Counted from the first letter of the stretch, positions 40,101 through 49,496 are shown. The stretch is DNA of 64,000 nucleotides from Duganella sp. Root336D2 (GCF_001425005.1 NZ_LMDB01000008.1:1-64000); one strand, 5' to 3'. Notes: generated from the sequence alone by a model not told the origin. Program-made: numbers and translations.

Positions 40101-43100
40101 GCCCGCAGGCGTTTCAGGCGGCGCTGATTTTCGTCGCTGCCTGGTTCGCATCGCCGCTGGTGGCCTGGTGGATCAGCCTTCCCATTGCACGCGTGCAGCG
40201 GGCCTTGAAGGAAGACCAGAACCAGTTCCTGCACAAGCTGTCGCGCAAGACCTGGCTGTGGTTTGAGACCTTTGTCGGCCCGGAAGACAACTGGCTGCCG
40301 CCCGATAATATGCAGGAGCATCCGACCCAGGTGGTGGCGCACCGTACCTCGCCCACCAATATGGGGATGGCGCTGCTGGCCAACCTGACCGCTTACGATT
40401 TCGGCTACATTAGCGGCGCCCAGCTGGCGGCACGCACGGCCAGCACCCTGGACAGCATGGCGCAGCTGGAGCGGCACCAGGGCCACTTCTACAACTGGTA
40501 CGACACCCAGTCGATGAAGCCGCTGCACCCGATCTATATTTCCACCGTCGACAGCGGCAACCTGGCAGGCCACCTGCTCACGCTGCAGGCTGGCCTGGTC
40601 GGCATTGCCGAACTGCCCATCGTGCACCCGAACCTGGCGCAAGGCCTGGCCACTACCTGTTCCCTGCTGCGCGAAGCCGCTGCTTCGGCCGGCAGTGTGG
40701 CGGCCGATGCGCTGGCCGCGCTGGAGGCAGCCGTTGCTGCGCCGCCGGCGGCCTATCCGCCAAGCCTGCGGCAGGCGCGCAGCTGGCTGGTGCGCGCTTG
40801 CGAAGGCGCCGAACAATTCCTGCGCCAGGCGTCGGTGCCGCTCGACCCGCAGGTAGCCGCATGGGCTGGCGCCCTGCATTCGCAATGCCGCAGCATGCTG
40901 GAAGAGCTGGATGGCTTCGCGCCCTGGATCACGGCGCAAACCGAGGCGCAATACGACACCACGCTCGATCGCGTGCCGACCCTGCGTGAACTGGCCAGCT
41001 GGCCTTTGCCCGGCGCCGCGCTGAGCGACCTGGCGCCGGACGAGCGCGAACGCCAGCAGCAGCTGGCAACGCTGGTGGAGCAGGGGGCGGCACGCGCGCG
41101 CGAACGGCTCGACATGCTGAACCGCCTGTCGCACCAGGCCAATGAATTCGCCCAGTGCGAGTATGGCTTCCTGTACAACCAGACCACGAAATTGCTGGCT
41201 ATCGGCTACAACCTGAGCGAGCGGCGACTGGATGCGAGCTGCTACGACTTGCTGGCCTCCGAAGTGCGGCTGGCCAGTTTCGTCGCCATCGCGCAAGGGC
41301 AGCTGCCGCAGGAGCACTGGTTCGCCATGGGGCGCCAGCTGTGCATGGTGCATGGCCAGCCGGTACTGCTGTCGTGGAGCGGCTCGATGTTCGAGTACCT
41401 GATGCCGCTGCTGGTGATGCCGACCTACCCAAGTACGCTGCTGGAGCAGACATACCAATCGGTGGTGGCGGCGCAAGTGGAATACGCAAAGCAGCGCAAC
41501 GTGCCGTGGGGGATTTCGGAGTCGGGCTACAACACCACCGACGCGGCGCTGAACTACCAGTACCGCGCATTCGGCGTGCCGGGCATCGGCCTGAAGCGCG
41601 GCCTGGCGGAAGATCTGGTGGTAGCGCCCTACGCCACCATGCTTGGCCTGATGGTCGATCCTGATAGCTCCTGCCAGAACCTGCAGAAGATGGCGGCCAT
41701 GGGCTTCATGGGCCGCTACGGCTTTTACGAGGCGATCGATTACACGGCGGCGCGCCTGCCGCGCGGCCAGCAATACGCCATCATCAAGTCCTTCATGGTG
41801 CACCACCAGGGTATGGGCCTCCTGGCGCTGAGCTATGTGCTGAACGATCGCCCGATGCAGCGCCGGTTCGAATCCGACCCGCTGCTGCAATCGACCTTGC
41901 TGGTGCTGCAGGAGCGCAGCCCGCGCATCGGCGCCTTCCATTCGGCCAGCGCGGAGCAGGCCTCGGTGCGCAGCACGGTGCCGGACCAGGCTGCGCCGAT
42001 GCGGATCACAAGCCAGCATACGCCGGCGGTGCCGGAAACCCAGCTCCTGTCGAATGGCCGCTACCATGTGATGGTGAGCAGCGCCGGCGGCAGCTACAGC
42101 CGCTGGAACAATCTTGCGGTGACGCGCTGGCGCGAGGACAGCACGCGCGACAACTGGGGCCAGTTCTGCTACGTGCAGGATGTGGAGGACGGTGCGGTCT
42201 GGTCCACCACATACCAGCCGACCCAGGCCGAGCCGAAACGGCTGGAAGTGATCTTCTCCGAAGGCCGGGCCGAGTTCCGCCGCAGCGACAACGAGATCGA
42301 ACTGTACACGGAAATCGTGGTATCGCCGGAAGATGATATCGAGATGCGGCGCACGCGAATTTCCAACCATTCCGACCGGCGCCGCACCATCGAGGTCACC
42401 AGCTTCGGCGAAGTGGTGATGGCGCCGGCGCCGGCCGATAACGCGCACCAGGCGTTCAGCAAGCTGTTCGTGCAGACCGAGATCGTGGAAGACGAAAGCG
42501 CCATCCTGTGCACGCGCCGTCCGCGCGGCAAGGACGAAAAGACGCCATACCTGCTGCACGTGATGACGGTGCACGATGCGCAGGTGCAGCAGGTGTCGTA
42601 TGAAACCGACCGCGCGCGCTTCATAGGCCGCGGCAACACGGCGCAGCTGCCGTTGGCGGTGCAGCAGCCGGGGCCGCTGTCCGGCAGCGAGGGTTCGGTG
42701 CTCGATCCGGTGGTGGCGATCCGCTACCGCATTGCGCTGGAGCCGGGCCAGGTGTCGGTGGTCGACGTGGTGACCGGCATGACCGATACGCGCGACGCGG
42801 CGCAATACCTGATCGACAAGTACCAGGACCGCCACATGGCGGACCGCGTGTTCGAACTGGCATGGACCCATAGCCAGGTGGTGCTGCGGCAGCTGAATGC
42901 CAGCGAGGCCGAGGCCCAGTTGTATGCGCGGCTGGCCAACCATGTGATTTATCCAAATGCGGCGCTGCGGGCGGACTCCGGCATCCTGATCCGCAACCAG
43001 CGCGGCCAGTCCGGCCTGTGGGCCTATGCGATTTCCGGCGACTTGCCGATCGTGCTGATGGAAATCCGCGATGCCGCCAATATCGAACTGGCGCGGCAGC

Positions 43101-45832
43101 TGGTGCAGGCGCACGCCTACTGGCGCCTGAAAGGGCTGGTGGTGGACCTGGTGATCTGGTACGAAGACCGTTCCGGCTACCGCCAGGCGCTGCATGACCA
43201 GATCATGGGGCTGATTGCGTCGGGCCTGGATGCGCAGGCGATCGACCGGCCGGGCGGCATCTTCGTGCGGCCGACGGAAGGCATCGCACCGGAAGACCGC
43301 GTGCTGCTGCAGACCGTGGCACGCGTAGTGCTGAGCGATGAACGCGGCACGCTGGCCGATCAATTGAAGCGCGGCGTGGCGCCCACGCTGCGCATGCCGC
43401 CGTTGATGGCGGAAGGGCGCTCCGAGCCGGCGGAGCGTGACGCTGCAGCGGGCGTGACCTTGCCGGACGACCTGATCCTGGTGAACGGCCTGGGCGGCTT
43501 TACGCCGGACGGCAAGGAGTATGTCATCGCCACCAGTGCCGGGCAACGCACGCCGCTGCCATGGTCGAATGTGATCGCCAACGCGCAATTCGGCAGTGTG
43601 GTGTCGGAAAGCGGCCAGGCCTATACCTGGCAGGAGAATGCACACGAATTCCGCCTGACGCCATGGCATAACGATCCGGTGTCGGATTCGAGCGGCGAGG
43701 CGTTCTACCTGCGCGATGAACAGAGCGGCCGTTTCTGGTCGCCGTCTGCCTTGCCTGCGCCGGGCGCCGGCAGCTACCTGACGCGCCATGGCTTCGGCTA
43801 TTCCTCGTTCGAATACGCAGAAGCCGGCATCAGCAGCCGCATGACCACCTTCGTGGCGCTGGACGCGCCGGTGCGCTACACGGTGATCCGCGTACGCAAT
43901 GATTCCGACGCGGTGCGCAAGCTGTCGGTGACGGGCTATGTCGAGTGGGTGCTGGGCGATATGCGCTCCAAGTCGGGCATGCATATCGTGACCGAGATCG
44001 ATCCGGTGAGCGGCGCGCTGTTTGCGCGCAATGCCTACAACACCGAATTCTCCGGCCGCGTAGCCTTCTTCAATGCCGACGCTTCGGTGCGCACCGTGAC
44101 GTGCGATCGTACCGAATTCATCGGCCGCAATGGCAGCCTGGCGCGGCCGGCGGCGCTGCGGCGGGTGCGTTTGTCGGGCAAGGCCGGCGCCGGGCTCGAT
44201 GCCTGCGCAGCGATTCAGGCGCCGTTCGAATTGCAGCCGGGGCAGGAACGCGAGATTGTGTTCGTGCTGGGCATGGGCGGCCGCCGCAACGCCGACGCCA
44301 CCAATGTGGTGCAGCGCCATGGCGGGCGCGGCGCGGCGCTGCAGGCGCTGGGCGAAGTGCATGAACATTGGGACAAGGTGCTGGGCGCGGTGCAGGTCCA
44401 GACGCCCGAGCCGGAACTGGACGTGCTGGCCAACGGCTGGCTGATGTACCAGACCATCGCCTGCCGCATGTGGGCGCGCAGCGGCTACTACCAGAGCGGC
44501 GGCGCGTTCGGCTTCCGCGACCAGCTGCAGGATGCGATGGCGATGGTGCACACGCGCCCCGATATCCTGCGCGAGCACCTGGTCCTGTGCGCGGCGCACC
44601 AGTTCGTGGAAGGCGATGTGCAGCACTGGTGGCATCCGCCATCCGACCGCGGCGTACGCACGCACTGCTCGGACGACTACCTGTGGCTGCCGCTTGCAGC
44701 CTGGCGCTATGTCTCTAGTACCGGCGACCTGTCGGTGCTGGACGAGCAGGCGCATTACCTGGAAGGCCGTTCAGTGCAGCCGGAAGAAGACTCCTATTAC
44801 GACATGCCGGGCCGCTCGGCCCATGCCGGCGACCTGTACGAACACTGCGTGCGCGCCATCCGGAATGGCCTGCGCTTCGGCGAGCATGGTTTGCCGCTGA
44901 TCGGTTCCTGCGACTGGAACGATGGCATGGACAAGGTCGGCGAACATGGCAAGGGCGAGAGCGTGTGGCTGGCCTGGTTCCTGATCGAAGTGCTGCAGCG
45001 CTTTGCCGAAGTGGCGGAGAAGCGCGATGATGCCTCCTTCGCCAACGAATGCCGCGAGCAGGCCAGACAGCTTGCCGCCAACATCGAAGCCAATGCCTGG
45101 GACGGCCAGTGGTACCGCCGCGCCTATTTCGACGACGGCACGCCGCTCGGCTCCGCGCAGAACGAGGAATGCCAGATCGATTCGATTTCGCAAAGCTGGG
45201 GCGTGCTGACCGGCGCCGCCGACAAGGCGCGCGTGGAAGGCGCAATGGAGCAGGTGGAAGCACGGCTGGTGCGGCGTGATTTCGGCCTGATCCAGCTGCT
45301 TGACCCGCCGTTCGACAAGGCCGACCTGAACCCCGGCTACATCCGCGGCTACGTGCCGGGCGTGCGCGAGAACGGCGGGCAGTACACGCACGCTGCCATC
45401 TGGACCGTGATGGCCTTTGCGCGGCTGGGCGACGTGGAACGCGCCTGGGACCTGATGCGGATGATCAACCCGGTACGGCACGGCTCCAGCGCGGAAACCT
45501 GCGCACGCTACAAGGTGGAGCCGTATGTGGTGACCGCCGACGTGTACGCCGTCGAACCGCATGTGGGCCGCGGCGGCTGGAGCTGGTACACCGGTTCTTC
45601 CGGCTGGATGTACCGCCTGCTGCTGGAATCCCTGCTCGGCCTGACGCGCCAGGCCGACAAGCTGCTATTGGCCCCGCGCCTGCCGGCCGCGTGGCCGGGC
45701 TTCACGCTGCACTACCGCTACGGCAGCAGCACCTACATCCTGCGCGTCACCCGCGGCGAAGCGAGCGCCGCGCCAACAGAGATTGCGCTGGTCGACGATG
45801 GCACAACCTACGAGATAGATATAAAGGTGTAA
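37181..45832 (+). CDS. ndvB: Cyclic beta-1,2-glucan synthase (NdvB/ChvB type)
   Basis: At 2883 residues this is a full-length NdvB/ChvB-type synthase, an inner membrane enzyme making periplasmic cyclic beta-1,2-glucans. Domains in order: an N-terminal soluble region with RGELFSAQQMEQHGRALAAS; membrane helices near 435-480; a GT84 glycosyltransferase at about 495-800 (VVVVPTLLFSRENVDELCEQ, the DSD motif in TLDSDTQLPRD near residue 641, and RRQRWMRGDWQLLPW); helices at about 830-1010; a glycoamylase-like region (HRTSPTNMGMALLANLTAYD); two beta domains; and a C-terminal GH94 phosphorylase-like catalytic part with GSCDWNDGMDKVGEHGKGES near residue 2580. The start is a TTG after GTGAGG at good spacing; it is uncertain because the first 35 residues are not conserved. 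It stands alone, divergent from the TonB receptor. Confidence 0.95.
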   Translation: MKEHPFLWPAASAGFKESESGSLEKGTGEEDDLPLRGELFSAQQMEQHGRALAASHELSKRGGGDRLLARLSENEALIGSTCEGLTEAVKEGRQITPASEWLLDNFYLIEDQIRTARRHLPKDYSKELPRLAKGAPQGTPRVYQIALEIIAHGDGRVDPESLSRFVEAYQEVATLKLGELWAIPIMLRLALIENLRRVAARVAENRFQRDLANSWADQMVEIADKNPSGLILLVADMARSEPPITSGFVAELARRLQGQSPVLTLALNWITYRLAETGQTIEQQIQAEIHMQAAEQVSIANSIGSLRFLSTMDWQEFVETMSVVEQTLRQDPAGTYPDMDFSTRDQYRHSVERMARYSQATEAEVAQQALELARTRAGDLDTRLHHVGYYLVGEGMLLMERQVGVRLPPLRSLKRTMRTSPLLSYLGAIGALSVIATALMLERAWRDGVQPWALVVLGILGLMGSSQLALALVNWVATLFVEPRPLPRMDFQNGVPPDARTVVVVPTLLFSRENVDELCEQLEVRFLANRDPNLRFCLLTDFADAQEETLPTDAALTERAAANIARLNLKYTEQGGPAPFLLLHRARRWNAAQRAWMGEERKRGKLSDLNRFMRGGAQDAFSLIVGDIDDLPAFKYVITLDSDTQLPRDAARQFVATMRHPLNLPRIDQRLRRVVAGYGILQPRVAVSLPSEDASRYEKLCGGEPGIDPYTRTVSDVYQDVFAEGSFIGKGIYDVDVFEEVLGRRLPHNRILSHDLLEGCYLRAGLLSDAQLYEHYPARYRDDVSRRQRWMRGDWQLLPWLMRRVPLAGGKHESNPLSALSRWKLFDNLRRSLVAPVLTLSLLMAFAALPHPWFWALAVLAIIFLPPLVSAVYDLLHKPDDTLWSQHAPASLRRSGLQFAHALLTLVFLPYEAYISLDAIVRTGWRLLVSRRRLLEWRASGLSRSGTSLASNWRTMWIAPLLALGAGAGLAVLRPQAFQAALIFVAAWFASPLVAWWISLPIARVQRALKEDQNQFLHKLSRKTWLWFETFVGPEDNWLPPDNMQEHPTQVVAHRTSPTNMGMALLANLTAYDFGYISGAQLAARTASTLDSMAQLERHQGHFYNWYDTQSMKPLHPIYISTVDSGNLAGHLLTLQAGLVGIAELPIVHPNLAQGLATTCSLLREAAASAGSVAADALAALEAAVAAPPAAYPPSLRQARSWLVRACEGAEQFLRQASVPLDPQVAAWAGALHSQCRSMLEELDGFAPWITAQTEAQYDTTLDRVPTLRELASWPLPGAALSDLAPDERERQQQLATLVEQGAARARERLDMLNRLSHQANEFAQCEYGFLYNQTTKLLAIGYNLSERRLDASCYDLLASEVRLASFVAIAQGQLPQEHWFAMGRQLCMVHGQPVLLSWSGSMFEYLMPLLVMPTYPSTLLEQTYQSVVAAQVEYAKQRNVPWGISESGYNTTDAALNYQYRAFGVPGIGLKRGLAEDLVVAPYATMLGLMVDPDSSCQNLQKMAAMGFMGRYGFYEAIDYTAARLPRGQQYAIIKSFMVHHQGMGLLALSYVLNDRPMQRRFESDPLLQSTLLVLQERSPRIGAFHSASAEQASVRSTVPDQAAPMRITSQHTPAVPETQLLSNGRYHVMVSSAGGSYSRWNNLAVTRWREDSTRDNWGQFCYVQDVEDGAVWSTTYQPTQAEPKRLEVIFSEGRAEFRRSDNEIELYTEIVVSPEDDIEMRRTRISNHSDRRRTIEVTSFGEVVMAPAPADNAHQAFSKLFVQTEIVEDESAILCTRRPRGKDEKTPYLLHVMTVHDAQVQQVSYETDRARFIGRGNTAQLPLAVQQPGPLSGSEGSVLDPVVAIRYRIALEPGQVSVVDVVTGMTDTRDAAQYLIDKYQDRHMADRVFELAWTHSQVVLRQLNASEAEAQLYARLANHVIYPNAALRADSGILIRNQRGQSGLWAYAISGDLPIVLMEIRDAANIELARQLVQAHAYWRLKGLVVDLVIWYEDRSGYRQALHDQIMGLIASGLDAQAIDRPGGIFVRPTEGIAPEDRVLLQTVARVVLSDERGTLADQLKRGVAPTLRMPPLMAEGRSEPAERDAAAGVTLPDDLILVNGLGGFTPDGKEYVIATSAGQRTPLPWSNVIANAQFGSVVSESGQAYTWQENAHEFRLTPWHNDPVSDSSGEAFYLRDEQSGRFWSPSALPAPGAGSYLTRHGFGYSSFEYAEAGISSRMTTFVALDAPVRYTVIRVRNDSDAVRKLSVTGYVEWVLGDMRSKSGMHIVTEIDPVSGALFARNAYNTEFSGRVAFFNADASVRTVTCDRTEFIGRNGSLARPAALRRVRLSGKAGAGLDACAAIQAPFELQPGQEREIVFVLGMGGRRNADATNVVQRHGGRGAALQALGEVHEHWDKVLGAVQVQTPEPELDVLANGWLMYQTIACRMWARSGYYQSGGAFGFRDQLQDAMAMVHTRPDILREHLVLCAAHQFVEGDVQHWWHPPSDRGVRTHCSDDYLWLPLAAWRYVSSTGDLSVLDEQAHYLEGRSVQPEEDSYYDMPGRSAHAGDLYEHCVRAIRNGLRFGEHGLPLIGSCDWNDGMDKVGEHGKGESVWLAWFLIEVLQRFAEVAEKRDDASFANECREQARQLAANIEANAWDGQWYRRAYFDDGTPLGSAQNEECQIDSISQSWGVLTGAADKARVEGAMEQVEARLVRRDFGLIQLLDPPFDKADLNPGYIRGYVPGVRENGGQYTHAAIWTVMAFARLGDVERAWDLMRMINPVRHGSSAETCARYKVEPYVVTADVYAVEPHVGRGGWSWYTGSSGWMYRLLLESLLGLTRQADKLLLAPRLPAAWPGFTLHYRYGSSTYILRVTRGEASAAPTEIALVDDGTTYEIDIKV
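37242..37261 (+). other. Hairpin near the start of the glucan synthase gene
   Basis: GGTCCCTT (37242-37249) and AAGGGACC (37254-37261) pair perfectly around GAAA, about 60 bases after the proposed TTG start. If the true start were downstream, this would be a leader hairpin; as annotated it is inside the non-conserved N-terminal coding region. Confidence 0.55.
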
Positions 45833-45836
45833 TTTG

Positions 45837-45911
45837 AAAGTCGGGGTCAGGTCTGGCAATCGGACATTTTGCTGCGCAAAATGTCCGATTGCCAGACCTG
45901 ACCCCGACTTT
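45837..45911. repeat. Perfect 36-bp-arm palindrome
   Basis: The left arm 45837-45872 is the exact reverse complement of the right arm 45876-45911, with only TGC between them. The arm runs AAAGTCGGGGTCAGGTCTGG, then CAATCGGACATTTTGC. It starts 4 bases after the glucan synthase stop and ends 43 bases before the M1 peptidase ATG. The block AGGTCTG-CA-TCGGACA is shared with the repeat at 34556-34758, and CTGACCCCGA with that at 12440-12476. It could work as a bidirectional transcription stop but lacks a terminal T-run. It is most likely a dispersed repeat. Confidence 0.95.
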
Positions 45912-45954
45912 AGGTGTGCTATCCTCTGCGCGCTTGTAACAACAGAGAGATGCC

Positions 45955-47796
45955 ATGTTCCGACTGTCTATGCCTGCTGCCGCTGTGGTGGCTGCGTTTG
46001 CGTTGCCTGCGTGGGCGCAAGATCCGCTGAGCTTTGCGCGCTATGACCAGGTGCGCACCACCGACTTGCACCTGGACCTGAAAGCCGATTTCGCACGCAA
46101 GACGCTCGACGGCTATGCGGAACTGTCGCTGAACTGGATCGACAAGTCGGCGCGCACCCTGGTACTCGATACCCGCCAGCTGAAAATCGCACGCGTGCAG
46201 GTGCAGCAGCCTGGCGGCAACTGGGCACCGGCTTCGTTCATGCTCGACAAGCAGGACTCGAAGAAGGGCCGCGCCCTGCGCATCGCGCTGCAAACGCAGC
46301 CCGAGAAAGTGCGCATCTATTACCGCACCGCGCCGACGGCCAATGCCCTGCAGTGGATGAATCCCGAGCAGACGCTGTCGGGCAAGCGCCCCTTCATGTT
46401 CAGCCAGTCGGAGACGATCGAGGCGCGCTCCTGGGCGCCGGTGCAGGATACGCCGGCAGTGCGTTTCACCTACAGCGCCCACATCGACGCGCCGGCCGGC
46501 ATGCGCGTGGTGATGAGCGCGGAGGGCGACCAGCACGCGACCGGCAAGGGCGGCTGGAACTTCAAGATGCCGCAGCCGATTCCATCCTACCTGCTGGCCA
46601 TCGCCATCGGCGAAATCGAGTTGCGCAACCTCGGCCCGCGCACCGCAGTGTACGCGGAGCCAGGCCGTATCGACGCCGCAGCCTACGAGCTGGCCGACAC
46701 CGAGAAGATGGTCAACGCGGCCGAAGCGCTGTACGGCCCTTATCGCTGGGGGCGTTACGACATGCTGGTGCTGCCGCCGTCGTTCCCGATCGGCGGCATG
46801 GAAAACCCGCGCATGACTTTCCTGACCCCGACCATGATCGCGGGCGACCGCAGCCTGAACGACCTGATCGCGCACGAACTGGCGCACAGCTGGTCCGGCA
46901 ACCTGGTCACCAACGCCTCGTGGAAACACTGGTGGCTGAACGAAGGCTTTACCACTTACGTCACCACCCGCATCGTGGAGAGCCTGTACGGCAAGGACGT
47001 GGCCGACATGAACCTGCAGGTGGAGCAGGCCGAAGCCGTCGCCTCGCTGAAGGACATCGCGCCGGCCAAGCAAGCCTTGCTGACCAAGGATGCCGACACC
47101 AATCCGGACACCTACACCGACGAGGGGCTGGCTTATCCGAAAGGCGCCTGGCTGCTGCATACGCTGGAGCAGCGCGCCGGCCGCGAAGTGTTCGATCCCT
47201 TCCTGCGCGGCTGGTTCGACCAGCATGCCTTCCAGTCGGCGACGACGGGCGAATTCGTCGATTACCTGCGCAAGAACCTGCTGGCGAAAAATCCGGCCAT
47301 CATGGGCGACGCGGAGCTCGATGAATGGCTGCACGGCAGCGGCATCCCGGCCAGCGCGCAGTATGTGAATTCGGCGCGCCTGGCTGCGCTGGACGCCAAG
47401 CGCGACGCCTGGCTGAAGGGCGAGCTGGCGACCAGCACGCTGGAGACGCAGCAGTGGATCGCGCTGGAGTGGATGCACTTCCTGAACGGCATCGACAGCA
47501 AGGCCAATGCGGCGCAAATGAAGGAGCTGGATGAGGCCTTCAAGCTGCGCGATACGAAGAACAATGAAATCGGCTTCCGCTTCCTGCTGGCGTCGGTGCA
47601 TGCCGGCTATGGCGTGCGTGAGCCGCTGAATGCCTTCCTGATGAGCGTGGGCCGGCAGAAGTTCGTGGTCCCGCTGTACAAGGCGCTGCTGAACAACCCG
47701 AACGAAGCGTCCTGGGCCAAGGGCGTCTATGCCAAGGCACGCCCGCGCTACCACCCTGAGACCCAGGGCTCCGTCGATAAACTGCTGAAGAAATGA
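45955..47796 (+). CDS. Secreted M1-family aminopeptidase
   Basis: This 613-residue exported peptidase has a signal peptide (MFRLSMPAAAVVAAFALPAW, then AQ). The M1 catalytic signature is complete: GGMEN near residue 281 for the substrate N-terminus, and the zinc ligands HELAH (His307, His311) with Glu330 in LNEGFTTY. Overall size and the C-terminal helical part resemble the leukotriene A4 hydrolase/aminopeptidase B branch (VTNASWKHWWLNEGF). It removes N-terminal residues from peptides in the periplasm. The ATG follows AGAGAG. Its stop overlaps the next gene by ATGA. Confidence 0.95.
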   Translation: MFRLSMPAAAVVAAFALPAWAQDPLSFARYDQVRTTDLHLDLKADFARKTLDGYAELSLNWIDKSARTLVLDTRQLKIARVQVQQPGGNWAPASFMLDKQDSKKGRALRIALQTQPEKVRIYYRTAPTANALQWMNPEQTLSGKRPFMFSQSETIEARSWAPVQDTPAVRFTYSAHIDAPAGMRVVMSAEGDQHATGKGGWNFKMPQPIPSYLLAIAIGEIELRNLGPRTAVYAEPGRIDAAAYELADTEKMVNAAEALYGPYRWGRYDMLVLPPSFPIGGMENPRMTFLTPTMIAGDRSLNDLIAHELAHSWSGNLVTNASWKHWWLNEGFTTYVTTRIVESLYGKDVADMNLQVEQAEAVASLKDIAPAKQALLTKDADTNPDTYTDEGLAYPKGAWLLHTLEQRAGREVFDPFLRGWFDQHAFQSATTGEFVDYLRKNLLAKNPAIMGDAELDEWLHGSGIPASAQYVNSARLAALDAKRDAWLKGELATSTLETQQWIALEWMHFLNGIDSKANAAQMKELDEAFKLRDTKNNEIGFRFLLASVHAGYGVREPLNAFLMSVGRQKFVVPLYKALLNNPNEASWAKGVYAKARPRYHPETQGSVDKLLKK

Positions 47797-49406
47797 CCAT
47801 GCTGCTGAAGAAACCTCTCGCCGCCCTGTTCATGCTGGCCTTCGCGGCCAGCGCCGCCATCGGTGCGCCGGCTGTCGCCGCAGCGGAAGGCGCGGTCGCT
47901 GCAGCAGCTGCCAGTGCGCCGGCCTTCGACCTGGACCGCGACGTCAACCTGGCGCTTAAAACTTTCGACGTTCCCGGCATCGCCATCGCCATCGTCAAGG
48001 ACGGCAAGGTGGTGGCGGCCAAAGGTTTCGGCGTGCGCAGGCTGGGCGACCCGGCGCCGGTAACCGGCAAGACCCTGTTCGAGATTGCCTCCAACTCGAA
48101 GGCCTTTACCGCTGCCGAACTGGCGCAACTGGTGGACGAGGGAAAGCTGGCCTGGGACGATCCCGTCACCAGGCACCTGCCTGGTTTCCAGATGGCTGAC
48201 GCCTACGTGACCCACACCATGACCGTGCGCGACCTGCTGGTGCACCGCAGCGGCCTGGGGCTGGGTGCGGGCGACTTGCTGTGGTGGCCGACCACCACCT
48301 TCAGCACCGATGAAATCATCGAGCGCCTGCGCAATGTGAAGCTGGCCACCAGTTTCCGCAACAACTACGCCTACGACAACCTGCTGTACATCGTGGCCGG
48401 CAAGATCATCGCGCAGAAGTCCGGCAAGAGCTGGGAAGACGCCACCCGCGAACGCATCCTGGCGCCGCTGGGCATGAGTGGTTCCACCACCAACGTGGAC
48501 GAAATGCTGAAGACGGCCGACTATTCGGCGCCGCACAGCAAGGTCAATGGCAAGGCCGCCGTGGTCAAGCCGATGCCGGTGCAGAACGCCGTGGGCGCGG
48601 TCGGCATCCAGACCAATGCCGAAGATATTGCCAAGTGGATGCAGGTCCTGCTCAACGAAGGCAAGATGGAAAACGGCAAGCAGCTGTTCAGCGCCAAGCA
48701 GGCGCGCGAAATGTGGACGCCGCAGACGCCGATGAAGATCAGCGAGCCGAAACCGCCGCTGGCCGCCACCAGGGCTAACTTCGCCGCGTACGGCCTGGGC
48801 TTCCAGCTGCGCGACTACCGCGGCCGCAAGCTCGCCATGCACGGCGGCGCGCTGCAGGGCTTCTATTCGCGCATCGTGATGGTGCCGGAGGAAAAACTGG
48901 GCGTGGCGATCTTCACCAATGCGGAAAACGGTCCGTCCATGAGCGCGCTGCAGTGGCGCATCCTGGACAACTACATGGGCGCGGCGCCGACCGACTGGAT
49001 CAAGGTCTATGCCGAGATGGAAGCCGAAATGCACAAGGACGAACTGGCGCGCCAAGGCAAGCTGACTGCAGCGCGCGCGGCGGCATCCAAGCCTTCGCTG
49101 CCGCTGGCTTCCTACAACGGCGACTACCAGGACGACTGGTATGGCACGGTGAGCATCAGGCAGGCGGGCGGCAGGCAGCTGATGACCTTCAGCCGCACGC
49201 CGGACCTGAGCGGCACGCTGGAACACTTCCAGCACGACACCTTCATCGTGCGCTGGAAGGAGCGCAATTTCAATGCGGACGCCTACGTGACGTTCGCGCT
49301 GAATCCGGACGGCTCGATCGAGCGCATGAAGATGGCGCCGGTGTCCACCGAGACCGATTTCAGCTACGACTTCGCCGATTTGTCCTTTACTCCGCTGAAA
49401 AAATGA
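47793..49406 (+). CDS. Secreted beta-lactamase-fold serine hydrolase
   Basis: The 537-residue protein has a signal peptide (about residues 1-30) and a class C beta-lactamase-type domain. The nucleophile motif SNSK (Ser100, Lys103) is in FEIASNSKAFTAAEL, the tyrosine motif is in NNYAYDNLLYIV near residue 190, and the third motif region is KLAMHGGALQGF (H-G-G instead of K-T-G, common in esterases and peptidases of this fold). The last about 100 residues match DUF3471. It is probably a D-aminopeptidase, esterase or cell-wall enzyme rather than a resistance beta-lactamase. It starts inside the M1 stop codon, so the two secreted hydrolases are coupled. Confidence 0.9.
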   Translation: MTMLLKKPLAALFMLAFAASAAIGAPAVAAAEGAVAAAAASAPAFDLDRDVNLALKTFDVPGIAIAIVKDGKVVAAKGFGVRRLGDPAPVTGKTLFEIASNSKAFTAAELAQLVDEGKLAWDDPVTRHLPGFQMADAYVTHTMTVRDLLVHRSGLGLGAGDLLWWPTTTFSTDEIIERLRNVKLATSFRNNYAYDNLLYIVAGKIIAQKSGKSWEDATRERILAPLGMSGSTTNVDEMLKTADYSAPHSKVNGKAAVVKPMPVQNAVGAVGIQTNAEDIAKWMQVLLNEGKMENGKQLFSAKQAREMWTPQTPMKISEPKPPLAATRANFAAYGLGFQLRDYRGRKLAMHGGALQGFYSRIVMVPEEKLGVAIFTNAENGPSMSALQWRILDNYMGAAPTDWIKVYAEMEAEMHKDELARQGKLTAARAAASKPSLPLASYNGDYQDDWYGTVSIRQAGGRQLMTFSRTPDLSGTLEHFQHDTFIVRWKERNFNADAYVTFALNPDGSIERMKMAPVSTETDFSYDFADLSFTPLKK

Positions 49407-49448
49407 CACAATTGCGACAATATTGAAACGAAGTGTGAGATTCATTCA

Positions 49449-49485
49449 TGTGCGCATGACGCATAATATCGCTAGTTTGCGCACA
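49449..49485. promoter_or_regulatory. Inverted repeat with a -10-like centre before the small peptide gene
   Basis: TGTGCGCA (49449-49456) and TGCGCACA (49478-49485) are perfect inverted arms with a 21-base spacer holding CATAATAT, a good -10-like word. The arrangement looks like an operator overlapping a promoter for the small reading frame at 49497. Confidence 0.45.
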
Positions 49486-49496
49486 TGGGAGAATGA

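Noticed and set aside
34778..45832. Polysaccharide utilisation locus formed by the TonB receptor and the large carbohydrate enzyme
   Set aside because: The genes are divergent, the large protein is a synthase rather than a degradative enzyme, and no SusD-like or transporter gene is present.
47793..49406. Antibiotic-resistance beta-lactamase
   Set aside because: The fold is right, but the third motif is HGG instead of KTG and a DUF3471 domain is attached, which points to a peptidase or esterase.
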